NCBI GenBank assembly: GCA_963735455.1
Contig: CAVTKZ010000003.1
Location: 124,001 to 188,000 of the forward strand
Reading direction: 5' to 3'
Length of the DNA stretch: 64,000 nucleotides
Source of the DNA: Palsa-1033 sp963735455
Lineage (GTDB): Bacteria; Chloroflexota; Limnocylindria; Limnocylindrales; CSP1-4
Below, piece after piece: positions 1 to 8,599 of this stretch. The translations under genes were made by a program, and so were the position numbers. Within the stretch, counting starts at the first letter, position 1; the number at the start of each line of letters is the position of its first letter. Below the pieces are notes generated by a model, which was not told the DNA's origin, searched no databases, and saw nothing but the letters and a program-made list of their open reading frames with translations.

Positions 1-856
1 CCTCGAGGACCTCGACCTTGGGCAGCCGGTACTGGGGGATGCCGTAGCGGAGCATCCCGCCCGGCGCCGGGTCGCGCTCGAAGACGGTCACGTCGTGGCC
101 GGCGATCAGCAGGTAGTAGGCCGCCGACATGCCCGCCGGCCCGGAACCGATCACCGCGATCCGGCGGCCGGTCTTGGGCTGGACCTCGAACGGGACGGGC
201 GGGTCGATGCCCTCGTTGAGCATCGCCTTGAGGACCTGGTCGCCGGCATAGCGGTGGCTGTCCCGGATCGCGATCGCCTCGTCGACCTCGTCCCGCCGGC
301 AATGCTCCTCGCAGGGCGCCGGACAGACCCGGCCGAGGACGGACGGGAACGGGATCGTGCGCTTGAAGATCCGGCTCGATTCGCGCCAGTTGCCCTCGGC
401 GTTCTGCTTGAGGAAGCCCGGGATGTCGATGTGGCTGGGGCACTTGTTCTGGCAGGGCGGCAGGCAGTAGGCGTTGTGATCGCTGAAGATCAGCTCCAGG
501 TTGGTCGCCCGCAGGCGGCGGACGGCCTCGGTCTGGGTGGCCACCTTCATCCCCGGCTCGGCGGCCCGCGAGCAGGAGATCGGGGGATGCTCCTCGCCCT
601 CGACCTCGACCACGCACATCCGGCAGGCGCCGAAGCCGGGCAGCTTGGGCTCGTAGCACAGGGTCGGGATCTCGATCCCGTTGTCGCGGCAGACCTCCAG
701 GATCGTCTGGCCGACGCGGCCCTCGACCAGCCGGCCGTCGACCTCGACCCGGATGACCGGCGTCGACTGCGGCCGCTGGGGCGCCTGGGTCGTGAGCAGC
801 CGCTCGGACAGGGTCTGCTCGGGCGGCGGGGCGGGGCGCGCGATCAGGTCGGTCAT
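1..856 (-). CDS. Fer2 / GltD-like flavoprotein at the NuoG position (partial, runs off the left edge)
   Basis: The visible 285 residues begin with a NuoG-type [2Fe-2S] ferredoxin domain, with ligands at Cys67, Cys78, Cys81 and Cys95 and the motif GACRMCVVEV. A GltD/DPD-type double cluster region follows (CPPCQNKCP, then VCPAPCEEHC), and then an FAD/NAD Rossmann start (VIGSGPAGMSAAYYL) and GGMLRYGIP. This layout is known from NAD(P)H-oxidising flavoproteins such as the glutamate synthase small subunit and from some formate dehydrogenase or hydrogenase subunits. It is the last visible gene of the nuo operon, 13 nt after the nuoF-like stop, so it may take the place of NuoG in electron input. The ATG at 856 is the only good start. 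The frame is open to position 1, so whether a molybdopterin domain follows cannot be seen. Confidence 0.85.
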   Translation of the reverse strand, partial: MTDLIARPAPPPEQTLSERLLTTQAPQRPQSTPVIRVEVDGRLVEGRVGQTILEVCRDNGIEIPTLCYEPKLPGFGACRMCVVEVEGEEHPPISCSRAAEPGMKVATQTEAVRRLRATNLELIFSDHNAYCLPPCQNKCPSHIDIPGFLKQNAEGNWRESSRIFKRTIPFPSVLGRVCPAPCEEHCRRDEVDEAIAIRDSHRYAGDQVLKAMLNEGIDPPVPFEVQPKTGRRIAVIGSGPAGMSAAYYLLIAGHDVTVFERDPAPGGMLRYGIPQYRLPKVEVLE

Positions 857-869
857 CGGTGCGAGGGCC

Positions 870-2162
870 TCAGTGCGCCGCGGCTGGCTCCGCCACGGGC
901 TGGAGCTTCGCATCCAGCTCGGGTCGGAAGTATCGCATCACGCTGGTTAGCGGAAGTGTCGCCAGCCGTTCGTGGTCGCACAGGCCGCTGGCCACGATGT
1001 CGGCCGACAGGTCGGTCAGCAGGTCGGCGTCGGTCGGCCGGGGCGTGCCGGCGTTGATTCGGACGGCGATCTCCTCCAGCCGCCGGGTGCCGATCCGGCA
1101 GGGGATCGTCTTGCCGCAGGCCTCCGCCGCGCAGAACCGGGTGAGCAGCTCGGCCAGCTCGACGACATCCGCCTGGGGCGCGGTGGCCACGATCGAGCCC
1201 GACCCGACGTGGGCGCCGGCCGCCCGCAGCTCGTCGAACGAGTAGGGCGTATCGAGCAGGTCGCCGGGCAGGATCCCGCCCGATGGCCCGCCGACGAGGA
1301 GCGCTTTCGGTCCCGGGCCGGCGGCGGCCTTCGCGCCGACCAGGCCGAGGATCGCCCGGATCGAGGTCCCGAGGGGCACTTCGGCGACGCCCGCCCCGCC
1401 CGCGCCCCGGACGTGGACCAGGATCGTGCCCGGGGCATCCGGGCTGCCGATCGCCCGGAACGCGGCGGCACCTTCGCGCAGGATCCAGGCGGCCAGGGCC
1501 AGCGTCTGGACGTTCTGGACGACGGTCGGCCGGCCGAACAGGCCGCGCTCGGCGGGATGCGGTGGTCGCTGCTCGGGCTGGCCCCGCTTGCCTTCGAGGG
1601 CCTTCAGCAGCACCGTCTCCTCGCCGAGCATGTAGGCGCCCTGGATGGGCCGCAGCTCGACCTCCAACTGGCGTCCGGTGTCGAGCAGGTCCGAGCCGAT
1701 GAAGCCGGCCTCCTCGGCCGCTCCGAGGGCCGCTTCGAGGCGCCGCATCGCCTCGGTCTCGGTCGCCCGGACGGCGATGATCGCGGTGTCGGCGCCGATC
1801 GCCCAGGCGGCGATCGCCAGGCCTTCGATCACGCTGTACGGGTCGAGCTCGAGGAGCAGCGCGTCGGTGCGCGCCGCCGGATCGGCGCCGTAGCCGTTGG
1901 CCACCACGTAGCGCCGATCGGCCGGCGTGCCCGCAGCGAGCTGCCACTTGTCGGCGGCCAGGAAGCCCGCTCCGCCCCGGCCGCGCAGGCCGGCCGCCCG
2001 GATCTCGGCCACGGCGCCGGCCGGGGCCAGCTTCACGGCCTTCCTGAGGCCCTCGAAGGCGCCGGCCTTGACCGCCGCATCGAGATCGGTCGGATCCTTG
2101 GCCGTGGCTCGGCCCAGGAGCGCCCGAGGCCAGGCGGCGGGCGTCTTCAGGATGTCGGTCAT
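870..2162 (-). CDS. nuoF: NuoF-like NADH-quinone oxidoreductase flavoprotein subunit with altered motifs
   Basis: This 430-residue protein has the NuoF/HoxF architecture: an FMN-site motif GLRGRGGAGFLAADKW (res. 58-73), GAYMLGEETVLL (175-186), an SLBB segment and a C-terminal Fe-S region. In the family it takes hydride from NADH to FMN and passes electrons to a [4Fe-4S] cluster. Two features are unusual. The usual NADESEPG segment reads NGYGADPAAR. The usual SCGxCxPC motif reads ACGKTIPC, so the second cluster ligand is Thr352; Cys349, Cys355 and Cys395 remain, with an extra Cys344 nearby. No frameshift is needed, so these look like true substitutions. It starts 3 nt after the stop of the NuoI-NuoE hybrid and is surely co-transcribed. 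Complex I membership is inferred from position. Confidence 0.85.
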   Translation of the reverse strand: MTDILKTPAAWPRALLGRATAKDPTDLDAAVKAGAFEGLRKAVKLAPAGAVAEIRAAGLRGRGGAGFLAADKWQLAAGTPADRRYVVANGYGADPAARTDALLLELDPYSVIEGLAIAAWAIGADTAIIAVRATETEAMRRLEAALGAAEEAGFIGSDLLDTGRQLEVELRPIQGAYMLGEETVLLKALEGKRGQPEQRPPHPAERGLFGRPTVVQNVQTLALAAWILREGAAAFRAIGSPDAPGTILVHVRGAGGAGVAEVPLGTSIRAILGLVGAKAAAGPGPKALLVGGPSGGILPGDLLDTPYSFDELRAAGAHVGSGSIVATAPQADVVELAELLTRFCAAEACGKTIPCRIGTRRLEEIAVRINAGTPRPTDADLLTDLSADIVASGLCDHERLATLPLTSVMRYFRPELDAKLQPVAEPAAAH

Positions 2163-2165
2163 CGG

Positions 2166-2867
2166 CTAGTTGGCCCGCCGGGAACGCGGCTTCGCCGCCC
2201 GCCCGATCGCCCCGTCGAGGCCGGCCAGGTAATCGGCTTCGATCCGCTCCCGGCCCGTGGCCGCCGCTGGCCCCGGGGTGGGGCTGGCGGTCGTGGGCGT
2301 CGCCCGGCTCGGTGGCTGGAAGCGGAGGTGGTCGTAGTAGGTCGCCGTGCCGTAGACCATTGCGTACCAGGCCCCGGTCCCGAAGCTGATCCGCTTGAGC
2401 GCCGCGACCGGCAGGTAGCCGTAGGCGTCCTGGGTCGCGCCCAGGATCTCGAGCAGGCGCTTGGGATCGTGATCGGCCTCGTGGAGGATCGTGTCGACCG
2501 GGCCCAGGTCGATCGGGCTCCAGTGCTCGTAGGCCACGTCGGGCACGGTTCGCCCGGCTCGGCGCAGGGCCGACTCTTCGCGCCGCTCGCCGTACGTCTC
2601 CGAGGCGCCCCAGTGGACGGCGTAGCGCCCCTTGGTGTCGACGCCGCCCATGTCGATGCACTCGATCGGACAGGCCTGCGCGCACTGGAAGCAGGTCTCG
2701 CATTTGAGCGTGCCGTGCTCGTCGTACAGGAGCTGGAGGCGGCCCCGGAACTTGGGCGAGATCTCGGCCGGCACCTCCGGCCAGAGGTGGGTCACCTTGG
2801 GCTGGAAGAAGCGGCGCAGGGTGAGAGCCATGCCCTTGACGAGGCCCAGCCCTGGAATCAGGCTCAT
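2166..2867 (-). CDS. NuoI-NuoE hybrid protein of complex I
   Basis: The N-terminal ~100 of 233 residues resemble NuoI (GLVKGMALTLRRFF, then SPKFRGRLQL) and carry one [4Fe-4S] motif, Cys56-x2-Cys59-x2-Cys62-x3-Cys66-Pro. The second NuoI cluster motif is absent. Residues ~121-186 resemble the helical and thioredoxin-fold start of NuoE (LLEILGATQDAYGYLP, VYGTATYYDHLRF). The four cysteines that bind the NuoE [2Fe-2S] cluster are missing, and the tail is Pro/Ala/Thr-rich. A normal operon has separate nuoI and nuoE. The gene sits between nuoH, which stops 10 nt upstream, and the nuoF-like gene. The frame is uninterrupted and begins with ATG, so the fusion is not an obvious assembly artefact. It may be a scaffold that keeps one cluster; its function is inferred. 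Confidence 0.8.
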   Translation of the reverse strand: MSLIPGLGLVKGMALTLRRFFQPKVTHLWPEVPAEISPKFRGRLQLLYDEHGTLKCETCFQCAQACPIECIDMGGVDTKGRYAVHWGASETYGERREESALRRAGRTVPDVAYEHWSPIDLGPVDTILHEADHDPKRLLEILGATQDAYGYLPVAALKRISFGTGAWYAMVYGTATYYDHLRFQPPSRATPTTASPTPGPAAATGRERIEADYLAGLDGAIGRAAKPRSRRAN

Positions 2868-2877
2868 CGCGTCGGCC

Positions 2878-4218
2878 TCATCGGTTGAGGACCAGGATCG
2901 CGCCGGCCGTCACGAACAGGTTGAGCAGCGACGCCGGCAGCAGCCACTTCCAGGCGAAGCCCATCAGCTGGTCGATCCGGACCCGGGGCAGGGTGCCCCG
3001 CATCCAGACGAAGGTGAACACGAAGACGTAGGTCTTGCCCATGAACCACAGCAGGCCGACGACCCAGTCGAAGCTCAGGAAGGCCAGCCCGAGGACCGCC
3101 CCGACCGCCAGCAGGTTGAACAGGACGAAGCCGATGATCAGCGCCTGCCAGAGCTTGACCCGGCTGTTGAGCAGGTAGAAGGGCAGGCCCAGGACGACGA
3201 TCGCAACGGGTGGCCCGAGGGCGATCAAGAGCAGCAGGCCGATCCCCAGGCCGCCCGGATCGAGGCCGACGTTGACCGGCCAGGGCCAGTTGAACGGCGC
3301 GTTCCAGCCGCCCAGGAAGAGGGCCACGGTCAGGCCCGAGGCGATGAACACGTTGACGTACTCGGCGAAGAAGAAGAAGCCGAAGCGCATTCCCGAGTAC
3401 TCGGTGGCGAAGCCGGCCACGATCTCCGAGTCGGCCTCGGTCAGGTCGAACGGCGTCCGGTTCGCCTCGGCCGTCACGGCGATGAAGAAGATCACGAAGG
3501 CCAGCGGCTGGCGCCAGATGTACCAGTCGAACAGGCTGCCGGCCTGGCCCAGGACGATCTTGTTGATGCTCAGGGTGCCGGCCAGCAGGATCACCCCGAC
3601 CACCGACAGGGTCAGCGGGATCTCGTAGCTGACGACCTGGGCAGCCGAGCGCAGGCCGCCCAGCAGGGAGTACTTGTTGAAGCTCGACCAGCCGGCCATC
3701 AGCAGGCCGACGACGGTCAGCCCGCCCATCGCGAAGAAGTACAGCAGGGCGATGTTGAAGTCCTGGCCGAAGATCCCCGGCGCGAAGGGCAGCACCAGGA
3801 GCGACATCACGCTGGACATGTAGACCACGACCGGGGCCAGGGTGAAGACCGGCACGTCGGCGCTGGTCGGGGTGAAGTCCTCCTTCATCAGGACCTTCAG
3901 GCCGTGGACCACCGACAGGGCCGAGCCGAACGGCCCGACCCGGTCGGGGCCGTAGCGCAGGTTCATCAGGGCGATGACCTTCATCTCCATGTAGATGATC
4001 AGGAACGCGCTGGGCACGGTCATCAGGAGCACGATCGTGGCCGCCACGACGAACCGGACGAGGGGCAGGTTGTCGACCAGGAACTGGACCACGGCGCCGC
4101 CGATCAGGGCGATCAGCAGGGCCAGGCCGGCGGTCAGGACCGCGCCGAGGGGGATGACGACCGCCAGGATCTTGCCCGGGATCGTCAGCCGCTCCCAGGT
4201 CCGTCCGACCATCGCCAT
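2878..4218 (-). CDS. nuoH: NADH-quinone oxidoreductase subunit H
   Basis: This is the membrane subunit of complex I that forms the entrance of the quinone channel and joins the peripheral arm to the proton-pumping arm. The 446-residue protein has at least eight hydrophobic segments and typical NuoH motifs: MNLRYGPDRVGPFG, KEDFTPTSAD, EIPLTLSVVG, TAEANRTPFDLTEADSE, EYSGMRFGFFFFAEY and TLPRVRIDQLM. A ~45-residue N-terminal extension precedes the first conserved region. The ATG at 4218 directly abuts the nuoD stop codon, which indicates translational coupling. There are no frame breaks. Confidence 0.97.
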   Translation of the reverse strand: MAMVGRTWERLTIPGKILAVVIPLGAVLTAGLALLIALIGGAVVQFLVDNLPLVRFVVAATIVLLMTVPSAFLIIYMEMKVIALMNLRYGPDRVGPFGSALSVVHGLKVLMKEDFTPTSADVPVFTLAPVVVYMSSVMSLLVLPFAPGIFGQDFNIALLYFFAMGGLTVVGLLMAGWSSFNKYSLLGGLRSAAQVVSYEIPLTLSVVGVILLAGTLSINKIVLGQAGSLFDWYIWRQPLAFVIFFIAVTAEANRTPFDLTEADSEIVAGFATEYSGMRFGFFFFAEYVNVFIASGLTVALFLGGWNAPFNWPWPVNVGLDPGGLGIGLLLLIALGPPVAIVVLGLPFYLLNSRVKLWQALIIGFVLFNLLAVGAVLGLAFLSFDWVVGLLWFMGKTYVFVFTFVWMRGTLPRVRIDQLMGFAWKWLLPASLLNLFVTAGAILVLNR

Positions 4219-5456
4219 CTACTTGTCCACCCCGCCCATGACCGGATCGAGGGAGGCCATGATCGCCATCGTGTCGGCGATCAGGTTGCCGGGCGTCAGC
4301 AGGCCAACGGCCTGAAGGTGGACGAAGCTCGGATCGTGGATTCGCATCCGGAAGGGCTGGTCCGTCCCGTCGCTGATCGCGTAGGTCGCGTACTGGCCGC
4401 GAGGACCCTCGATCGCAGCGTAGGCCCGCCCGGGTCGGGGCCGGATCAGGCGGGGCAGCTTGGCCATGACCGGGCCGTCGGGCATCTCGTGGAGGCACTG
4501 GTCGATGATCCGCAGGCTCTGCTTGATCTCGTCCATCCGGAGCAGGTAGCGGGCCAGGCAGTCGCCCTCGGTCCGCGACGGGATGTCGAAGTCGAGCTCG
4601 GGATAGACGCTGTAGGGATGGGCCCGGCGGATGTCGAAGGGCACCCCGGTCGCCCGCAGGTTCGGCCCGGTCATGCACATGTTGAGCGCGGTGGCGGTGT
4701 CGATCACGCCCAGGCCGCGGGCCCGCCGGACGAAGATCTCGTTCTCGTTGAGGAGCGCCTGGTTCGAGTCGATCTGGCTCGGTCGCCTTGCTCATCCAGG
4801 TCCCCAGGCGGCTCATGAACTCGTGGTTCAGGTCGCCGTTGACGCCGCCGATCCGGAAGTAGTTGAAGAGCATCCGCTGGCCGGTCAGGGCGGCCAGCAT
4901 CTCGACGATCTCGTCGCGCTCGATGAAGCTCCACAGGATCGGGGTCAGGCCGCCCAGGTCGAGGGCGAACCAGCCCATGAACAGGGCGTGGCTGGCGATC
5001 CGGTTCAGCTCGCCGGACAGGACCCGGATGTACTCGGCCCGACGCGGGACCTGGACGTCGAGGAGCTTCTCGAAGGCCATCACCGGCGACCACTCGCAGA
5101 ACAGCGAGCTGATGTACTCGAGCGGGTCGGTGTAGCAGATCGCCTGGTGGTAGTCGGCGTTCTCGCACAGCTTCTCGACGCCCCGGTGGAGGTAGCCCAG
5201 GACCGGGTCGAGGTCGACGACCTTCTCGCCGTCGATCTTGAGCACCACCCGCAGGACGCCGTGGGTCGATGGGTGCTGGGGCCCCATGTTCACGAACATC
5301 TCGCCGTCGCGGAGGGTGTAGAACTCGGCCTCGCGCTCGGTCCGGGGCGGGTAGGGCGGGATCGGCTCGAACGTGCCGAGCTGCTCGTCGAGGGTGACGC
5401 GCGGGTCGTCCGAGCGAGGCGTGGGCGGGGATGTCGAACGGCGTCCGGGTGGTCAT
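4219..5456 (-). CDS. nuoD: NADH-quinone oxidoreductase subunit D (two frameshifts)
   Basis: This is the 49-kDa-type subunit that lines the quinone site with NuoB. Conserved stretches are NMGPQHPSTHGVLR, GYLHRGVEKL, ELNRIASHALF, GPNLRATGVPFD and DIPSRTEGDC. The reading frame breaks twice. Near 5424-5426 one extra base follows the N-terminal MTTRTPFDIPAHASL. Near 4776-4777 one extra G in the + strand joins WMSKATE to QIDSNQALLNENE. The length (1238 nt) is two over a multiple of three, which fits two insertions and a ~411-residue protein of normal size. The HRGxEK arginine is, from memory, the residue methylated by NDUFAF7 in the human homologue NDUFS2, and a MidA/NDUFAF7-like gene lies just upstream of this operon. 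Confidence 0.93.
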
Positions 5457-5471
5457 CGTCGGCTCGCTGGC

Positions 5472-6024
5472 CTAGCTCGCCGGGGCCTGCCGGACGTGGG
5501 CGCCGGTCTCGGCGTTCGTCGGGGCGTGGGTCTGCTCCATGGGCCGGACGCCGCCACCGGGCGAGCGCGCGGCGTCGTCGGGCAGGAAGAAGTCCTTGCG
5601 CAGCGGGAAGCTGGTGTAGTCGGCCGGCATGTAGATCCGGCGCAGGTCACGATTGCCCTCGAACGTGATCCCGAACATGTCGTAGGCCTCGCGCTCCATC
5701 CACTCCGCGCCCTTCCACAGGAAGGTGACCGAGGGGATCCGGGGGTCGTCGCGGGACAGCCCGTCGGCGATCACCCGGAGCCAGTCGCCGGTCGTATCGC
5801 TCCACAGGTGGTAGACGACCTGCATCGCGCTGCCGGTGTCCACCCCGGCCAGGTCGGACAGCATCCGGAAGCGGAAGATCGGGCTCGTCGTGCAGGGCGA
5901 GCAGGACCTCGGGCACGTCGCCGGGGGCGATCCGGATCTCGGTCTCGTCGTGGCGCTGGCGGACGGGGCCGGTCAGGCGCTCGGCGAAGCGCGCCTCGAG
6001 GCGTCGGCGGAGGGCACGATCCAT
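5472..6024 (-). CDS. nuoC: NADH-quinone oxidoreductase subunit C (one frameshift)
   Basis: This is the 30-kDa-type subunit of the complex I peripheral arm. The recognisable core is FLWKGAEWMEREAYDMFGI followed by GNRDLRRIYMPADY, the classic NuoC signature. The N-terminal part (MDRALRRRLEARFAERLTGP) is in a different frame. Removing one C near 5881-5885 gives a continuous HDEPIFRFRMLSDLAGVD. The length of 553 nt is one over a multiple of three, as expected for one inserted base. The corrected protein is about 183 residues, with a low-complexity C-terminal tail after the DFFLPDD element. It starts where nuoB stops and is followed 15 nt later by nuoD. Confidence 0.93.
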
Positions 6025-6734
6025 CTACAGGTCCTCGGGCACGCTCGGCCCGATCGCCCGCTCGGGCCAGTGGCCGCGCCGATCCTTGATCAGCTGCTGG
6101 AGCTTCATCATCCCGTAGATCAGGCCCTCCGGCCGGGGCGGGCAGCCGGGCACGTAGACGTCGACGGGCATGATCCGGTCGATCCCCTGGATCGTGCTGT
6201 AGCTCCGCTTGTAGCGACCGCCGGAGCAGGTGCAGTCGCCCATCGCCACGCACCATTTCGGCTCGGGCATCTGCTCCCACAGGCGGACCAGCGGCCCGGC
6301 CATCTTGGTGGTGCAGGTGCCGGCCACGATCAGCACGTCGGCCTGGCGGGGCGAGGCCCGGAACGGGAACATCCCCCAGCGGTCCATGTCGTTCTTGCTG
6401 GTCGCCGCCGACATCATCTCGATCGCGCAGCAGGCCAGCCCCGACAGGAGCGGCCAGAGGCTGTTGGCCCGGATCAGGTCGAGGACGATGTCGGCCTTGG
6501 TCGGGATGATCTCCAGCGGGCCCGGCCCAGCGGGCGTTGTCGCGGCGGCCCTCGCCCGATGCCTCGAACTCGCGGAGGTGGGTGATGTCGGACGCCTGGC
6601 CGCCGTTGTAGGCGATCGGGTTGCTCGACTGCCAGAGCGTGTTGGCGACGACGATCGGCTCGACCAGCGTCGCGCGGCTCGCTGATCACGGCGGGCAGGT
6701 TGGCGCCCGTGCCCAGCTCGGGCTTCAGCGCCAC
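6025..6734 (-). CDS. nuoB: NADH-quinone oxidoreductase subunit B (two frameshifts)
   Basis: NuoB carries cluster N2, which reduces quinone. Visible ligands are the adjacent pair in GLACCAIEMM, Cys in GDCTCSGGRY and Cys in YVPGCPPRPE. The N-terminus (MALKPELGTGANLPAVISE) is in another frame. Removing one base near 6679 and one near 6525 gives a continuous protein through VEPIVVANTLWQSS, ITHLREFEASGEG and GPLEIIPTKADIV. The length of 710 nt is two over a multiple of three, matching two insertions and about 235 residues. The long N-terminal extension before the ACC motif is larger than in most NuoB proteins (about 160-220 residues). It overlaps the nuoA end by 10 nt. Confidence 0.92.
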
Positions 6735-7081
6735 GTCAGGACTCCCTTGCGCCAGGCGTAGGCCAGGCCGAGGAGCAGGATCCCGACGAACAGGAGCATG
6801 CTCACGAAGCCGCCCAGCAGCACGCTCCGGAAGACGATCGCCCAGAGGTAGATGAAGACCACCTCGATGTCGAAGGCGACGAAGAGCAGGGCGTAGATGT
6901 AGAACGACAGGCCGAACCGGCCGTGGGTGTCGCCGAACGTGTCGATCCCCGACTCGTAGGGCAGGCCCTTGTGGACGTCGCCCCGGTTGCGGTGGGAGAT
7001 CAGCCAGGCCGCGCCGATCGTCAGGAACACGAACGAGACACCGGCGACGCCGAACCCGACGATGTACCAGATCCCGGTCAA
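6725..7081 (-). CDS. nuoA: NADH-quinone oxidoreductase subunit A
   Basis: This small three-helix membrane subunit of complex I shows KGLPYESGIDTFGDTHGRF and FVAFDIEVVFIYLWA, the conserved loop and helix of the family. I chose the TTG at 7081 because GAGGA lies 4 nt upstream and the resulting 118 residues begin just before the first helix (LTGIWYIVGFGVAGVSF), as is normal. An in-frame ATG at 7150 would add 23 polar residues and would lie inside the likely -10 box. It is the first gene of the nuo operon, overlapping nuoB by 10 nt. Confidence 0.93.
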   Translation of the reverse strand: MTGIWYIVGFGVAGVSFVFLTIGAAWLISHRNRGDVHKGLPYESGIDTFGDTHGRFGLSFYIYALLFVAFDIEVVFIYLWAIVFRSVLLGGFVSMLLFVGILLLGLAYAWRKGVLTWR

Positions 7082-7148
7082 GTGTTCCTCGCTGTGGCAG
7101 GTCGGGGGCTCAGAGACACGCGCGGGAGGAGCGCGGCCCCGCACGGCC

Positions 7149-7154
7149 ATTCTA
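7149..7154 (-). promoter_or_regulatory. Probable -10 box of the nuo operon
   Basis: TAGAAT (5 of 6 to TATAAT) lies ~70 nt upstream of the nuoA TTG start. I find no good -35 hexamer at 17-18 nt. The rest of 7155-7388, between nuoA and the end of the methyltransferase gene, holds no convincing gene, RNA or terminator. Confidence 0.4.
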
Positions 7155-7388
7155 CCGCGGAGCGCAGCGGCGAGGTGCTCGGGGGGCCTCCCGCGGATCA
7201 GGCAGCGGCCGTCGGCCGGAGCGGGCAGGCCGCGGCGCGGGATCGGATCAAGGGGAGGGAGATCGAGGGATCAGCCGCGTCGAGCGCGCGTGCAGTTCGC
7301 GGCCGATCCCTCGTCGGTGGCGCCGTGCCCAGCGCCGATGCGATAGCCTGCCCGGCGGGCGAATTGCCGGAGCAATAGGGTGAATGCC

Positions 7389-8545
7389 CTAGTCAGCGCC
7401 GCCGGTCGCCGGCGGGTCAGGCCGCGCAGCGGCGGCTCGGCGGTCCAGGCCGCGCCCGAGGAGGACCGCCCGGAACCCGCCCAGGGCGGCCGGATCGAGC
7501 AGCCGGGCGACGGCGGAGCGAGCCGCCAGCCAGTCCTCCATCGTCGTCGCCGGATCGGAACGGATCCGGTCGACGAGCTCCTCGAGGCCGCAGCCGACCA
7601 GGAACTCGGCCTGGCTGATATCGCCCAGGAGGTCCGAATCCGAGCCCCGCGCGGCGGCCTCGAGGGCCGTCAGGTCGACGTGGGCGGTCAGGTCCTGGCG
7701 GCCGATCGCGACGAACGGGTCGGCGTGGGCGCGCTGGCCGGCGTAGGCCCGCAGCGTGCCGCCGGTGCGGGCCGGGTCGTACAGCGCGGCGGCCTGATGG
7801 CCGTAGTCGATGACCAGGACGAGCCCGCGGTCCAGCCCGCGCCGCGACCTCGGCCAGCCACGGCTCGACGGCCAGGCAGACCTCGACCACCTGGCCCTCG
7901 GCCAGGGCGCACTCCATCGTCCTCGAGCCGTGCCGGCAAGGGCCGGCGGTCGACGGATCGCCGGGCTGCTCGGCCGGGCGCCCGCCGCGGATCCCAGGCG
8001 ACGAAGCAGCTCCTGCAGCCGGCCACCCTCCTGGACGAGGCGATGGACCGGCAGGGCGTCGAGGAACTCGTTGGCCAGGACCACCCCCTGGAACGGCATT
8101 CGCGCGCCGGGCGCGCCGGGCCGGACGAGGGCTCGGCCGAGGCGATCCGTCGATCTCGGCTCGCCGGTGGCGTTGATCTCGACCGGCTCGTAGGCCAGCG
8201 CCACGAGCAGGTCAGATGCGTCGGCTCGCAGGCCAGCCAGGATCGTCGCCGCGAGCGTGCCCGAGCCGGCCCCGTACTCGCGCAGGACGAACGGGTCTGG
8301 TCGCCCGAGGCGCTCGCCAGACCTCGTCGACCTGGCGGGCGATCGCCGCGCCGAAGATCGGGTGGAGCTCGGGCGCGGTCAGGAAGTCGCCCGACCGGCC
8401 CGGGGCGCGCGGTCGGCATCTGGTAGTAGCCGTGCCCGGGGTCGTACAGCGCGATCTCCATGAACCGGGCGAAGGTCATCGGGCCGGACCGGGCGATCTC
8501 GGCCCGGATCTGCTCGAGCAGGGCCGGCTCGCTCGCGGTCGGCAA
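7389..8545 (-). CDS. MidA/NDUFAF7-like SAM-dependent methyltransferase (several frameshifts)
   Basis: The N-terminus (LLEQIRAEIARSGPMTFARFMEIALYD, followed by PGHGYY) is the signature of the DUF185/MidA family. Further fragments are GDFLTAPELHPIFGAAIARQ, REYGAGSGTLAATIL (SAM site), GVVLANEFLDALPVHR and LVLVIDYGHQAAALYDP. They lie in different frames and need at least four single-base corrections, for example near 8397 and 8310 and in 7800-7990. NDUFAF7, the mitochondrial member, methylates an arginine of NDUFS2 and is needed for complex I assembly. The position just upstream of nuoA on the same strand fits the same role on NuoD. The start may be TTG 8545, or ATG 8603 with a further frameshift; the latter overlaps the upstream stop as ATGA. 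Confidence 0.8.
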
Positions 8546-8599
8546 TGGTCCGGAGCGGCGCGTCGCGCCGGAGGCCGGCCTCGATTGGTCGCTCCGTCG

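Noticed and set aside
972..4818. Long + strand open frames opposite nuoF, nuoI/E, nuoH and nuoD
   Set aside because: They are antisense shadows of clear nuo genes; high GC leaves few stops in those frames.
4776..6680. Programmed +1 frameshifting in nuoB/C/D
   Set aside because: No slippery site, stop codon or hairpin is shared; the same type of break occurs in many unrelated genes, so sequence error is more likely.
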